From Myotis daubentonii (Eukaryota; Chordata; Mammalia; Chiroptera; Vespertilionidae), in assembly GCF_963259705.1 (NCBI RefSeq), contig NC_081850.1, positions 34,005,799 through 34,069,798 of the forward strand: 64,000 nt of DNA, written 5' to 3'. Shown here piece after piece: positions 1 through 11,868 of this stretch (its first letter is position 1; each line of letters begins with the position of its first letter). The translations under genes and the position numbers were made by a program. The notes under the pieces were generated by a model. It was not told where the DNA came from. It saw only the letters and a list, made by a program, of their open reading frames with translations, and ran no database searches.

Positions 1-1435
1 GGATGGCGTGAGACGTGAATGACATGGGACATGAAGTCACACAGCTAGGTGAGAGCCAACCTGTTAAAGCCTGTGAGTTTGGGCTGTTGGTAATGCTTGG
101 TAGAGAGAGTCACTAAAGGGGGAGTGATGTTGCCATCTATGTACTTGAGGAAAATTAAACTGATTGTTGGGTGTAGGATGGATGGGAGAGCTGAGAGCAG
201 TGCTCTTCATTGAAATGACAGCCTTCAACTTTTAGAAGTAGGCATTTAAAAAATTGTCCAAGCACTCAGGCACACTAAAATCAGCCTTAAACCTTTTTGC
301 AGACAATTCATTTTAATTAAATGAAAGGAAGGAAAAAATGACTTCTGCAGTTAGTCTCTTCCCACTCTTCCTAAACTATAGCACAGGCGGGGCTGCAGTC
401 AGAAATCAATTCAAAGGCAAACAATAAGGAGCTGGTAAGATACAGGGGGAGTAATTACTAGACAGCTGGCTGCTCTAATTAATCCTTGAGATACTTGAAT
501 AGAAAGGAAATGCACACTTGACTGGGTGGGATGGACTGTGTGTGGTCACATTAGTGCAGTGAGCCAGTGTTAGGAGGGATTTATGAAGTTACGATAGAGG
601 TAAACCCTCTTCTTGCTTTGGGAACTCACAACCCCTTCACCAGGCCCCAAAGGGTGAAGTGAGGATGTTTCTCATAGCCCTGTGAAATTCCATATTAATA
701 ATTCTCTACTTGTCTAAAAACATCATCCTTTAATTTAATATTCTGCTTTTGAGATGTTCCTCCAGATGAAGTTTGAATCTACCTCTGACTATGTTCATTT
801 ATGTATCATATTCCAGTCAGGAGAAAAAAAATAAGTAAATATTTTTTAGTGTCAGTTTTAGAGTAATATTGACTTAGGAGGAAACCATGTTTTCACAAAC
901 ATAACAATACAAAGAGTCCATGCTGAATGCCTCTCCGATTTCAACATACTTGTGAATCTCAGCTCCCCAACTCTGTCCAGGATAGCTAGATAGTAGTACA
1001 GATTTTGGTAAGTAGGCCATCTAGAGATATCCCCAAAGTGTTCTGAAAATGTTTTGTTGTTGGTATTGATATCCAATATATTTTGGACTTTTCCAAAAGT
1101 CCAAAGCTAGCTATAGTCTTTTTTAAGGTAATATTTATCTTCCAAAACTCTGCTAATATCTTGATTAGGATACTGTTTTGGCCCCAGACTCTGTTTGTGA
1201 AGCTATCCATAAGAACCCAGAGGGTTCTGATAGACTCTTTAGGCTGCATCAGTAGAGGTAGAAAGTCTGGAACAAGGGATGTGTTTGCTCTGTTATACTT
1301 TGTCCTGGTCAGACAGCTGGTTCACTGCATTAGGATTGAGATATCATTTGATCATTGGCCATTGAGGTCCAGTGCTGAGAGAAACTGGGGTGGTGAATGG
1401 AATAATAAGCTACATGGGAGAGAAGGGACTGACAC

Positions 1436-1620
1436 ATTAGTGAGTGTCCTCTGTGTGCCAACTGCTTTGTGAATCCTACCTCATTTAGTTCTGAAAGTGA
1501 CCAAAATAGCGCAATTGTGTTATCCTCATTTTACAGAAGGGAAACTAGATTCAAGCAGGTGACTGTATCTCCAGGATCGCACAGTAGTTGAATCAGAGTT
1601 TGTCAAACTAAAAGTCTCAA
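1436..1620 (-). mobile_element. MIR relic
   Basis: In reverse it shows GTGTGCCAACTGC, CTCATTTTACAGAAGGGAAAC and a TTGAATCAGAG end, the familiar complement of the MIR core and tRNA part. Confidence 0.6.
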
Positions 1621-1989
1621 GCTCCTTCTACTAAAGTACCTCTTAGATATAAAAAAACTAAAGGTGTTCAACCTAGAGAGAAAAAACTACTGAAGGAGGG
1701 CTGACAAAGAAACTAATTCATGTACCCTTTCAGGGCTGAAATTCTATAGTATTTTGAGGCTTCTCAAATATTTAAAAACACTATAAAGTACAGTGTGAGC
1801 AAAGTTATTCCATGTGGTCTAATAGAAGAGGGGCGGAATACACCCTAGTGGGTGGAAATGATGGGTCAGCAGATTGCAATTCAACTTGAAGCAAACTGTC
1901 TAATGATTAGACCTATTTAGCAATGGAGGGAAATGAGTTGTAAGGGAGTGAATTCCTTGCCATCAAGGGATTTGGACAAAGGCTAAGTT

Positions 1990-2190
1990 GCCACCATGTT
2001 ACGTGGTTAATGTGGCACAGTTCAATACCATACATTTAAGTTTAAATTAATTGAAATTCGATAAAGTAATTTTTAATTTTATCTAATTGCACTACCCACA
2101 TTTCAAGCATTTATTAGTGGCTACCAATAGTACATCACTGCCCTTTTCCATCATTGAAGGAGGCTCTGTTGGATAGCACTGCTATAGAGT
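1990..2190 (+). mobile_element. MER58/MER20-like hAT relic
   Basis: TACGTGGTTAATGTGGCACAG, TTAGTGGCTACCAATAG and CATCATTGAAGGAGGCTCTG followed by TTGGATAGCACTGCT resemble old Charlie-type elements. The family assignment is weak. Confidence 0.5.
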
Positions 2191-4199
2191 TGGCACATGA
2201 GATTATTAGATTCTAGTTCCTTTCTACTTTGAAATTGTTTCTGTAAACATTTCCCATAAATAAACACTAGTTTTGTAGTCTCTACACTAGTACTGATATT
2301 TCATGTCTCTTATTGAGATGTACCCCAGTATATATACCAATGCAATTATTTTGGTAAGTTCATTAATCAGCTCTGGATAAAAATTTTGGCCTATGGAGTC
2401 CCTGCTAACCATATAGGTATCCCCTAGATAGAAGTTCAGGGTGCCTGATTGGACAGTATCTCCAGTTCCCAAAAAGGTTTCTCCTAATGCTGTTTTTCAC
2501 CCTTGTATTTTTTCCTCTTTGCCAATTGGTTATTCACAAAGGAAATGAATTTGATAGCAGATTGTGGGAAATTAATTACCTATGATAGGCCAATGCCAGT
2601 TCATAAATGTCAGTGCTAAAGAATCTCCTACAGGGAGAAATTTAAAATTCAACTGGAAATTAATTGCAATTAATATAATAGGTTAACTCATTGTAATTAT
2701 TTTTAAGCCTTTGGGCAATGAGTTAATTCTCTGAGAGCCACATTGCTCCATGTGTCATAGAGAACGCTTGATGAGAATGTTCTGGTGCTAAACCTAACCC
2801 TCTGGGGAGAAAGCCTACTAGTCTCTCCTTCTGGCTGAGTTTCTCCAGAAATATATTTTGGTGGCATTTGATTTCTGGAGAACAAAGGAAAATCGCTGCA
2901 AGGTGATGCATAAATGTTTATGTCCAGATAGACTATACTCATTGGAGAAAGGGAAAACAAAAGGCCTTTGTGCCTCATTTTCTTTGGAAGTGTGTCTCAC
3001 TGCAGGCTCACAGAGTGCCTTTGCTCTTGGAATAGAATGTAATAGCACTGAACATGGAAGAATCTGGGCCCCTTTCCCTCTCCTAATTATTTCCACTTGA
3101 CTCATTTAATCTTGGACGATTATTCAGTCATATCTGAAATGAGAAAATGATGGGAGTAGAATTTCCGTCTCTTGTTTCAAGAGCTTATAAACATTAACAG
3201 AATAGTCTTGAACAAAACAACAAATAAAAATCACAATTGACGGTGCCTTGTTTTTATATATTAGGAAAAATTCCTCCATTGTTAGGGGAACAGCTCAAAT
3301 TTCCAAATGAAGGAGTCTTGTCAAGCCCTGATGGGTGATTTCATTATCAACGTTGAAAAACTATCATTTGGAACAAATATTTCATAATGGGAGATTGTAC
3401 AGAAGCTAAGGAGCCAATTTGTCCTCTTGTACCTGGATAAAAATTAAGCCCTATAATGGGTCATTGAAGATCAGGATCATTAACACTCAAAGACTCATAG
3501 CTTGGTTTCTGAGACTCAGAGCTGTCCCATTTCTTCCCGGTATGTCCATGAGCCTTAATGCAGGTTTATGCTTAGACAGATGCATACAGTTCTCATAGTT
3601 GCTGAGAGCTAGATCAAGACTCCGCATGCATAAAAACTTCCCGACAACTAGAACTGTATAAAATTAAAGTTAACTGCCAAGATGAAGAAGTGGTCCATGA
3701 CTGCAGGGAATCAAGCAAAGTCTGAGAGCTACTGACTGGGGTTCCTGTTGGAAAGTCTTACATAAGTTAAAGGTTTAGTTCTGGTGATATCTGAAGCCCC
3801 TTTGAATGCTGACTATTCTTGTAAATGATGGTTTTGTTTTTTATGTATCTTCCACAATTATGCTTTTAGTGTTATGCATAATATGTCAGAACACCCCACT
3901 TCCATCAAACACCTGATTAATGTACCCCTTGAATGTGGGCACATCAGGGACTGAAAAGCAGGGGGAGTGTGCATCTGAGCATCCTGGAAGAGATGCTGAT
4001 TGGCTCACCAAGTCAGGTACTCCTGGAGCAGACTGTGAACAAAAGATTCAGGTGTGCGTGAGTTATTAAAGAAGTGCTCCCTGGAGAATCTGATAAGGAA
4101 TGAGGGTAAGGGAGGACATTAGGTGGGAGTGGGAGCCCTGGAGCATAACTTAAAGCTCCGAGTTTATTGTACTTCAAGGCAAAGGAGCACCGGGTAGTC

Positions 4200-4201
<2 letters not shown>

Positions 4202-4230
<29 letters not shown>
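4202..4230. repeat. (TG)n microsatellite
   Basis: An uninterrupted TG run of about 14 units. Confidence 0.98.
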
Positions 4231-4232
<2 letters not shown>

Positions 4233-5059
4233 GAAGTGCTAGCTGTGGCTAAGTGCACAGAACTGGGGATGGGCACACCAAAGCTGGGGAGGGGCCAGCA
4301 CAGAGCTATGCTAAGTGGCCAGAGCGGATCTGGGCGGAGCATCAGCAGCCTCTCTGCTGTAGTTACTGTTATCTTTAAAAATTCTCCATTCGGAGGGTAA
4401 TTCAGTCAGGACCTCATTGTATTTCTTAGACACATCTGCATACCACTAGCGATTGTCACCTCCTTCAGATGAAGACATGTGTCTCATTCTTACAAATCCA
4501 ATTGGCACCGAACAGTTTGCCCAGACATTCATCCCATCCTGCCAGGTGCTGTGGACGTAAAAGGCAGTCAGCCAGCCAGGTCCTGTGGACTTTACAACAC
4601 TGCTGTACAGAAGAAAATCCTAACAGGAAATAAAACCAATGCATGTGTCCAGATGCAGGATTGTTGAATATAGACTGCAGCTCTCCCTGTACCCCATGTG
4701 GACTGGCCTGGTCAGAAGGGGTTCCATTCAGGGGGTGAACAGGAGGTCCACTGAGAGGAGGCAGCCACTCCAGGCAGGAGGGGTGAACCACAAAATAAAG
4801 CAATGCTTGCAAAAAGCAGAGCAGTGCTCTTGAAAGGAGCAGGGGCCTTTGTGGAGGCCTGGAGGAAATGTCTGTCCCTGGTATGTGGGGAAATCACAAC
4901 ACAGAGGCTCTTGTCCTAGTCTTTTGGGACTGGTATGCCAAACAGAAGGAGAGAATATTTCTTTCTTGAGGATGGCATAATAAACTCCATTTTAGGAGAG
5001 ACTTTCTGAAATCCCAAGATGGATTGGTAAGGGTAGATAGCCTTTATAGTAGACAGGTT

Positions 5060-5770
5060 ACTATTAGTGGTCCAGCCCCATCCTTGTCCCTGACCCTGCC
5101 CTCTGATCTCCAGCTGCCACCTGGATGTCTTTGGATCATCCGAAACTTAACACACCCCGGACTAACCTGCTAATATACCTCCAACCTACTCCTCTCTTCT
5201 CCTTTGCTGTTCCTCTTGCCCAAAGCTGGGGCCATCCTTGATTCCCCAGTTTCTCTCAGATTCCACATCTCATTCAGCTCCACCTTCAAAACGCAGACTG
5301 ACGGCCTCTCACCACCTCTGACTTCAAGCCGTTGGCATGTATCATCTAGATTATTGAAGTAACTCTCTACTGGGCCTTCCTGACCTCCTCCCACCTGTTC
5401 CCCACACAATAAACAGAGCTATTTTATTTTTATTTAAAATATAAGACAAAACAGTAACTTTCTGCTCACACCCTCCCATTCGCTTGCTGCTGCAATGAAA
5501 TCAAATACTAAATCTTCCTGTGCTGGAGGCTGGACACGGCCTGCCTTCTGGCTATTGCTCTGATCCCATCCTCACACCCTTCTCTTTGCTGCCTTGCTCA
5601 CCCTCTCAGGTAACTGTTCTTAGAAGCCACCAGCTTGTTCCTGCCTTAGAGTTCCCCTTTTGTGCTCCATCTGCATAAAATGCTCTGGCTGCATGGCTTG
5701 TTCTCTCTCTTCATTCAGGTCTCAGCCCATCATATCCTCTCCTCACAGAGGCCCTTGCTGACCCCACATC
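5060..5770 (+). mobile_element. L2 LINE 3' fragment(s)
   Basis: C/T-rich text of the L2 3' end includes TGTCTTTGGATCATCCG, CAGACTGACGGCCTCTCACC and CTCTGGCTGCATGGCTTGTTC, then a CAGGTCTCAGCCC and CAGAGGCCCTTGCTGACC block. It may be two pieces joined near 5410. Borders are approximate. Confidence 0.55.
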
Positions 5771-6336
5771 AAACCCATGGGGGAGCACAGAGAAGTGTGC
5801 CATCCCACTCGGTCTGGCTCAGCTTCCAGAGATGGGGGTGGGAGGAGGAGGAAGATCCAAGGGAAGAGCAGAGAATTAGAGAATCAGAAGAGATAAAGTG
5901 ACGTATCCCCTCTTGGGGAGGGATGCTGCAGTCAGAGATGCCTCTGAGTCAAGATCATATCATGTCAGGTGTCCTGGGGCCACCTGTGTTTGTGGTTATA
6001 TGTAGATGTTAAGGAACAATGTGTGCCATGCTTTATTTTTCTCAACTGCTGGTATTCATGTTATTGGCCCAGGACCAAACCAGCTGACAAAGCCCTGGGA
6101 GTGGGGAGAGGAGGAACAGTGGCCACCAAACAGCAGTGGTCCATTCTGTTTCTCCCTCTTTGCTCCTACAGATACCCCTTCCCCTAAAGGACATGGTGTC
6201 AGGGCCTGCACAGTGGTAATGAGATATACTGGGAACATTTCCAGAGGATGTGGGGGGCCTTTGCTCTTTTTCCAATTAGACCAAGATCAACCGATGGGTT
6301 TACGGCTAAAATACAAAAAAGTCCTAAGAGGAAAGG

Positions 6337-6337
<1 letters not shown>

Positions 6338-6390
<53 letters not shown>
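6338..6390. repeat. (TG)n microsatellite, long
   Basis: A pure TG run of about 26 units, likely polymorphic. It creates spurious Val-Cys and His-Thr ORFs. Confidence 0.98.
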
Positions 6391-6391
<1 letters not shown>

Positions 6392-6479
6392 GGGAAAGGA
6401 GAATATTGGGATGGGTTCTTTCTTTAGCCAGTATAACACACTCAGGGAGTGTGACTTTGGGTTGACACACCCAAATCCA

Positions 6480-6635
6480 AGCCTGACCTTTGCTGGCTGC
6501 GTCATTCTAGCTTTTCATCTCTACGTTGGAAACCACAACAGTATGCACCTCCTAGGGTTGCTGTTATGAGACACCTGGTATTGAGCACACGGTAGGGATT
6601 TTGTACATGGTTACTGAATTGAAATGCAGTCTTTA
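6480..6635 (+). mobile_element. MIR-like relic
   Basis: TGACCTTTGCTGGCTGCGTC, CCTCCTAGGGTTGCTGTTATG and GGTATTGAGCACACGGTAGG follow the order of a MIR. It is diverged. Confidence 0.45.
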
Positions 6636-6757
6636 AGTGTGTGTCGTGGTGACTGTGCACATCCAGCCCTTTGCTGTGGGATTTATGTGCATGATGGTCT
6701 TTTTTTCCTGACCTGAAATACTCATCCTATGATATTGCCTTTCAAAGTGCATCCTGT

Positions 6758-7125
6758 ATCAGGATTTTCCAGAGAACCAGCTTGGGGGAGAGGGAAAGAG
6801 AGATAAATTAATTGATTTCAAAGGAAGAAATTGGCTTATGTGACTGTGGGGGACAGTAAGAAATCTGTAGGGAGGGAACTCTGGCAGGAGCTGATGCTGC
6901 AGTCCAGAGGAGGAATTTCATTTTGAGGGAAACTGCAGGTTTTTTGCTCTTGAGGCCTTTCACAGGTTGGATGAGTCCCTCCCAGATTCTAGAAGATAAT
7001 CTCCTTTACTTAAAGTCAACTGGCTCTGGATGTCAACTCCATCTACAGAATTTCTTCACAGTAACTACCCAATTACCCAATCAAACACCGGGTACTGCAG
7101 TCCAGCCAAGTTGACACAGGACTAA
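6758..7125 (+). mobile_element. Ancient interspersed repeat, family uncertain
   Basis: ATTTTCCAGAGAACCAGC, GAAATTGGCTTATGTGACTG, GGATGAGTCCCTCCCAG, CTTTACTTAAAGTCAACTGG and CAGCCAAGTTGACACAGG form the order of a common mammalian repeat, probably LINE-derived. I am not sure of its library name. Confidence 0.5.
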
Positions 7126-7329
7126 CCTCAGTGTGTCCATACCTCACAGCTCATTGTGGGCTCTCAGAGAAGGGGAGGCAAAGTGCCTCTATGGCTGTGG
7201 ATAGTAACAGGGGATGAGATGAGTCTCCCAAGAAGCAAATGGTGGAGACCTTACAAGAAAGAGTTCCCTGCTGCACTAACACTAAAGTCAAAGTGCTAAT
7301 TGAAGGCTGTGGGGTCCTGCATGACCCCC

Positions 7330-7735
7330 ACCCCACCTTTCAGACCTCATTTCCTGTGTTTCTCTTTCTCACACCCCACTTCAGCCACCCGGGCCTCCTT
7401 GCAGTTCCTCCTTGATATGCACTTAATTTCCTCAACTCCTTCAAGTCTTTGCTTGAATATATTTTCTTAGCTAGGCCTCCACTCTCCCCAACATTTCCAA
7501 TCCCACCTAGTTCTTCTCTATTTTTTCTTTTTTTTTCCCCATAGCACTTACCAACTTCTATACAATTTACTTGTTTAGTTAATTTGTTACTGTTTACTCC
7601 GTCCTTCAGAACATATACTCAGTATCTTTGTTTTGATTGCTGATATATTTGAACCTTCTGGAACAGTGCCCGGCATATGCCAGGCATATGGTTGAGGCAC
7701 AAGAAAGATTTTTTTGATGAATGAATGAGAAAGAT
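7330..7735 (+). mobile_element. L2 LINE 3' end
   Basis: TTCAAGTCTTTGCTTGAATA, CTAGGCCTCCACTCTCCCC, CATAGCACTTACCAACTTC and the end GAACAGTGCCCGGCATATG, then GATGAATGAATGAG, are a classic L2 tail. Confidence 0.75.
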
Positions 7736-8179
7736 AAGGAAGGACAGTGCTACTCTGGAATGAATTGGGTATGGTTAGGGCAGCCGAGTTGGAACTCCAG
7801 GGGCACCATTCACATGGATTACAACGCAAATAAAGGTCCCTGGTGTTGTCCAACACAGCAGCCCTTTAAACTAGATAATCAGTGGGCTCCACTTTCACTT
7901 CTTTCCATAAAGAGCAGTAAAGGTTCCATAAAAAAAAGTGTCTCTCCAAGATCATGTATTAAACTGGATTGAATTTTTTAACCCTTCTTATCCCTGTGAA
8001 AGAAAATATCCAAATTGATTTTAAGACATGCATCTCATGGAACCATTTATTATTTTGAAGTCTGAAGAGAGACGTAATAAGAAACGGTTACATAAAGTTC
8101 ATGTGTTAAAGACAGTTGGTTTTTTATAATTTCCTATTTTCATAATTTGTTTTCTCTCTTTATAACAAAAAAAAAAAAT

Positions 8180-8345
8180 TTAGCTCTCCTCAGGATTCTT
8201 AGAGCCTAATGTTTCTGTAAGTGCAGTCCCTCGACAAGCAGCCTCATCGTGGCCTGAGAACTTGTTTGAAGTCCACCCCAGGCCCCCTGAGTCAGCAACT
8301 CCACGGGGCCTGCAGGTGCATGCCCAGGTCTGAGAACGGCAGTGA
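8180..8345 (+). mobile_element. MER5-like hAT relic
   Basis: The string CTGAGAACTTGTTTGAAGTC, then CCCCAGGCCCCCTGAGTCAG and AGGTGCATGC match the general MER5A pattern. Both ends are worn and no target duplication is visible. Confidence 0.6.
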
Positions 8346-9649
8346 GAGACCATCTCCCATTGAAAAATTTTCCTTTGTCTTTTTTTAATATTCCTAGCAG
8401 CTAAGGAGATGTGTTTATAATTTGTTTCATATCCATAGTTGAGTTTCTTACTCCAAAGATGAAACCATATTTTATTGAAAGACATCCCTCCCAGAAGATT
8501 CTGCTGTGTGCCTCCTGCCTCACCCATGAGGCATTCCTGGAATGTTTAAGAGCCCGAAATGATCTGGAAGGGCCTTTGCTGGTCTTCTAATCTGGGAGGG
8601 AGGGCAAGAAGGACCGTAGACTTACGTATCATTTCATTACTGCATTTCTATGCATAGTGCTCTCCCTTGGCAATTTTGCACAAGGTCCTCACGGCTTGTT
8701 CAATTTAAGAAGCAGTTTCTAGAACCATGCCTAATCCCAGAGAAAACCAAATTAACTCTCACCACAGAGTCAAATGGAATCACACTCTTGGAAAACAAGA
8801 ATACTTGTTGAAACTGAGGAAGAAGTGCCTGCCTTTGACTCCAGGAGGAACCCTGGCCAAGAAATTCCTTGGAAAGACCTCATCCATACTGATAACTACA
8901 AAACCCTAGAGTAGCTGGTAATAGAAAGCAGAGAGACATCACGTATGTGCTTAGCAGAACATGTGGGCCCCAGATCACATGTTAACAAAGGAAGATAAAT
9001 TAAAAGTGATCACCAGAACTCATTCTTAGCCTTGATTTTTTTCCAGTGTTCCTTACACAGCATGTGTTAGGTTAGTACCAAAATAACAAACATACTTTCC
9101 AAAGGCCCTGAGAGGGCTAGGCATAAACTCAGACAGTCTTGGTCAGAGATTCCAGTGAGGCAAAGCTGAGGAAATGATAATAGAATTATGTCTCATTCAC
9201 TCCGTGTGTTAAATGCTTCTCCCCTATACTTAGGGTCATATTCTTGGACTAAGACCTGGGCATATGTTTGTCTCTTTATGAAGCTTTTGAGATCCAAGAA
9301 ATATTGCTCTCTAAATAGTAACTTTGCTGATGTTCTGTGTGTGTGTGTTTTTTTCTGATCAGAGTCATTGTTGCTGGCATGATGGAAATGTTTAACCAGC
9401 TCTCTATATAAAAAAAGCCACAGTTTCTAGCATTTGCCAGTTTCTACGGTGTATATATTCTTACCATGATCAATTTCAAGCTATCAATCTGACATCATTA
9501 CATGGAAAGTTTGGAAAAGATACACCCGATTGACACTCCTGAATTGGTTTAAAACCAGCCTCCAACAAGTCGTTGGAATGCAGAGAATTTGGAAGCAGAG
9601 GAAAGTTTTTAAAAACAAAACAAAACAGAGGAAATAAATTCATGATAAT

Positions 9650-10075
9650 GACAGTAGGAGCAAACATCAGTTTTAATATTGGATTACATTTTCTTACAGT
9701 GTTTTTTTGTCTATGTGTTTTTATGTCATTGTTATTTTGTCTATATAATTTTGTATTTTGCTTTTATCATCATGAGCATTATTTTAGTGGTTACATAATA
9801 TCCCATCAAATTGATAATAAGTTCATTTATTGGCCCTAATTGTGGACATTTAAGTAACATTATCTAAATTTTTTATTGCTATAAATAACACTCTATATCA
9901 TTGGAATATTGGGTATAAATCTTCCTTCACCTTTCTTCTCGGTATATCCTTAAGTCAAATTTTATGATCAAATGGTTTAAATTATGGGTTTGGGAAAAAT
10001 ATTGTGAGATACCATCTAGAAAGTTTGTACCAATGTACACTTCTACATTGTTTAAGATGGAGAAGGTCAGTGGGG
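9650..10075 (-). mobile_element. L1 LINE fragment
   Basis: The order GGTTACATAATATCCCATC, TGGACATTTAAG, TATTGCTATAAATAACAC, TATGATCAAATGG and GTACCAATGTACACTTCTAC is the complement of a common L1 3' region. It is decayed and non-coding. Confidence 0.65.
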
Positions 10076-10479
10076 GGGAGAGGGGAAGAAGGGACATCTG
10101 AAATACTTTTAATAATAAACAAATTTTAAAAAAGAATGCCTCTCTCACTGTACCTTAGCTACCACTACTTTTTTAAAGGTTTTATTAACTTAATAAGTTA
10201 AAAAACTTTAATATTGCATTTCTTTTAAGTGTGCTGTATGTTTTTTTAATGTTTATTGTCATTCTGTTTTGCCTTTTTAAAGTCTTATGTTTATGCCAAG
10301 GCTGCGTGGTGAGGCAGTCCCCACCCAGGAGATTCTGCTGTGTGCCTCCCACCTTAATCATTAGATAATTCCTAGACCAGAGATGACTTAAGAGCTTTAA
10401 CTGATCTGGAAGGACCTTTCCTGGTTGTCTAATCTGGGAAGGAGGATGAGAGGGACACTAAACATACTCCCTCTCCCCA

Positions 10480-10825
10480 CTACATCTCTGGTTCATCTTC
10501 TGTTTCTCTTCTCTAGGCCCCAGGCTCACACCACTCCAGCCTTACTGTTCCTCAGATAATCCAGGCACACCACAAGGCAGACAGGTTCTTCCTCCTTTTA
10601 TGTCTGTATGGCTCACTCCCTCGCTTCTTTCAAAGCTTTTTGCAAGTGTCATGTCCAAGAGGTTTTCCCTGATTTCCTTTCTAAAATTGCCATCCCTCCT
10701 CCATCCTCACTGTCTTTCTTATCTGCACTATTTTTCCGCTCTGGAGTATACTTTCCCTTACATGGGATTCCTAGAGTCTAGAGGTGTGTCTGACAATATT
10801 TGTTGGATGAATAAGTATACTCCAG
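10480..10825 (+). mobile_element. L2 LINE 3' end
   Basis: CACCACTCCAGCCTTACTGTTC, CAAGAGGTTTTCCCTGATTT and ACAATATTTGTTGGATGAAT follow the L2 3' pattern in order. Confidence 0.7.
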
Positions 10826-11723
10826 CCTGGGTCTGAAGGTTTAGTTTTGTCTTGATAAAGACAATATTAACTTATGTATTTCCTTTCAACACTGGAGATG
10901 GTAACTATATTGCTCACAATATCTGTAACAAATACATTGCTAGATTTTTAAGATATTGTATTTTTATATAAGCAGAAGATAGATTTTTATGTAACAATCT
11001 CACGTTGTGATTTTTTCCTATTCAAATTATATTTACAGAATTCTTTTTCATAAAGAGATCAGGTAACTTTTCACCTAGATTTTATTCTAACATTCTTATG
11101 ATTTGATTTTTTTTGTACTCTAATAAATAAAGACTTTATTTTGTTATTGTGATAAAATTACCATCTAAATGTGTTTTGTTATGTAACTTACTGTTGGGAT
11201 TCTGTTTCTGTTAATGACATTGGTTTTCTTGTAACCATGCTCCATAATATTTTAAAATTTAACTTGTGTATTTTCCTGTCATGTAATATCTATAGGCACC
11301 AAATCTCAATGGACATTTCTGAATTATCTCCAAGATATTTTCATAGTGATATCTCTGTATTTTAAAAGCACTTTCCAATCTGGACTAAATATACTTGAGT
11401 TTGTTCTGTTATCGCTACAAGTTCTGATAAGATACAGAGCAAATACAAGGAAATATAATAGGCAGTTGAGTTCTCAGAAGTCAAAATATCAGGACTAAAG
11501 TCAAATCTGCTTCTAGCCACACTATTTTTCCTGAAGCACCTGCCAGGTGTTATGAGGATTAGAAAACTGACCCTTTTATTGACTCTCTTAAGCCCATAGT
11601 TGTTGCTTGATAAATATTTGTGGATTGAATTGCATTGAACCTTAGGGCATGATGCCATTCCAGGACAGTATCCCAAGTAACAGCTTTCCTTTCCATCTGT
11701 CTTCTGTTTTCTTCTTTTCTTAG

Positions 11724-11868
11724 TTGCGGTCCAGTGCAGAGCTCCATCCTGACTTGCTCACGGATTGCCTCACCGTGCAACCCCTGCAGTCAGCCACATC
11801 CCCACAAGATGCTGCCACTGATGGGGCAGTGGGATGCTCCCCGGGGCCTGGGCCCGAACTCTATCCAG
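11724..11868 (+). CDS. Coding exon A of an unrecognised large-intron gene
   Basis: This is an internal coding exon of 145 nt. A long pyrimidine run and TTAG acceptor precede it, and a GTAATG donor follows. The chosen frame starts with a whole codon (TTG) and ends in phase 1. It reads from LRSSAELHPDLLTDCL to SPGPGPELYP, which is polar, with a slightly acidic amphipathic start and a Gly/Pro-rich end. The split last codon is completed by exon B as GCT (Ala). A second frame is also open here (MQSSILTCSRIASP), but followed through exons B and C it reaches a stop inside exon C. The third frame has a TGA. No catalytic or DNA-binding motif is visible. I do not recognise the gene. Confidence 0.75.

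Larger units (their letters stand above)
1..11723 (+). other. Intron or 5' region upstream of exon A
   Basis: No convincing exon is visible on either strand. The ORFs here are short, overlap repeats and lack paired splice sites. The stretch holds MIR, L2, L1, MER5-like and MER58-like relics, two GT tracts and some TAATTA-rich unique blocks listed separately. Its right edge is fixed by the long pyrimidine run and TTAG acceptor ending at 11723. Whether it is wholly intron or includes sequence upstream of the gene cannot be told from the window. Confidence 0.6.

Noticed and set aside
6006..6569. 187-codon plus-strand ORF
   Set aside because: It crosses the 26-unit TG microsatellite, which supplies the Val-Cys run. 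It has no start context, domain or splice support.
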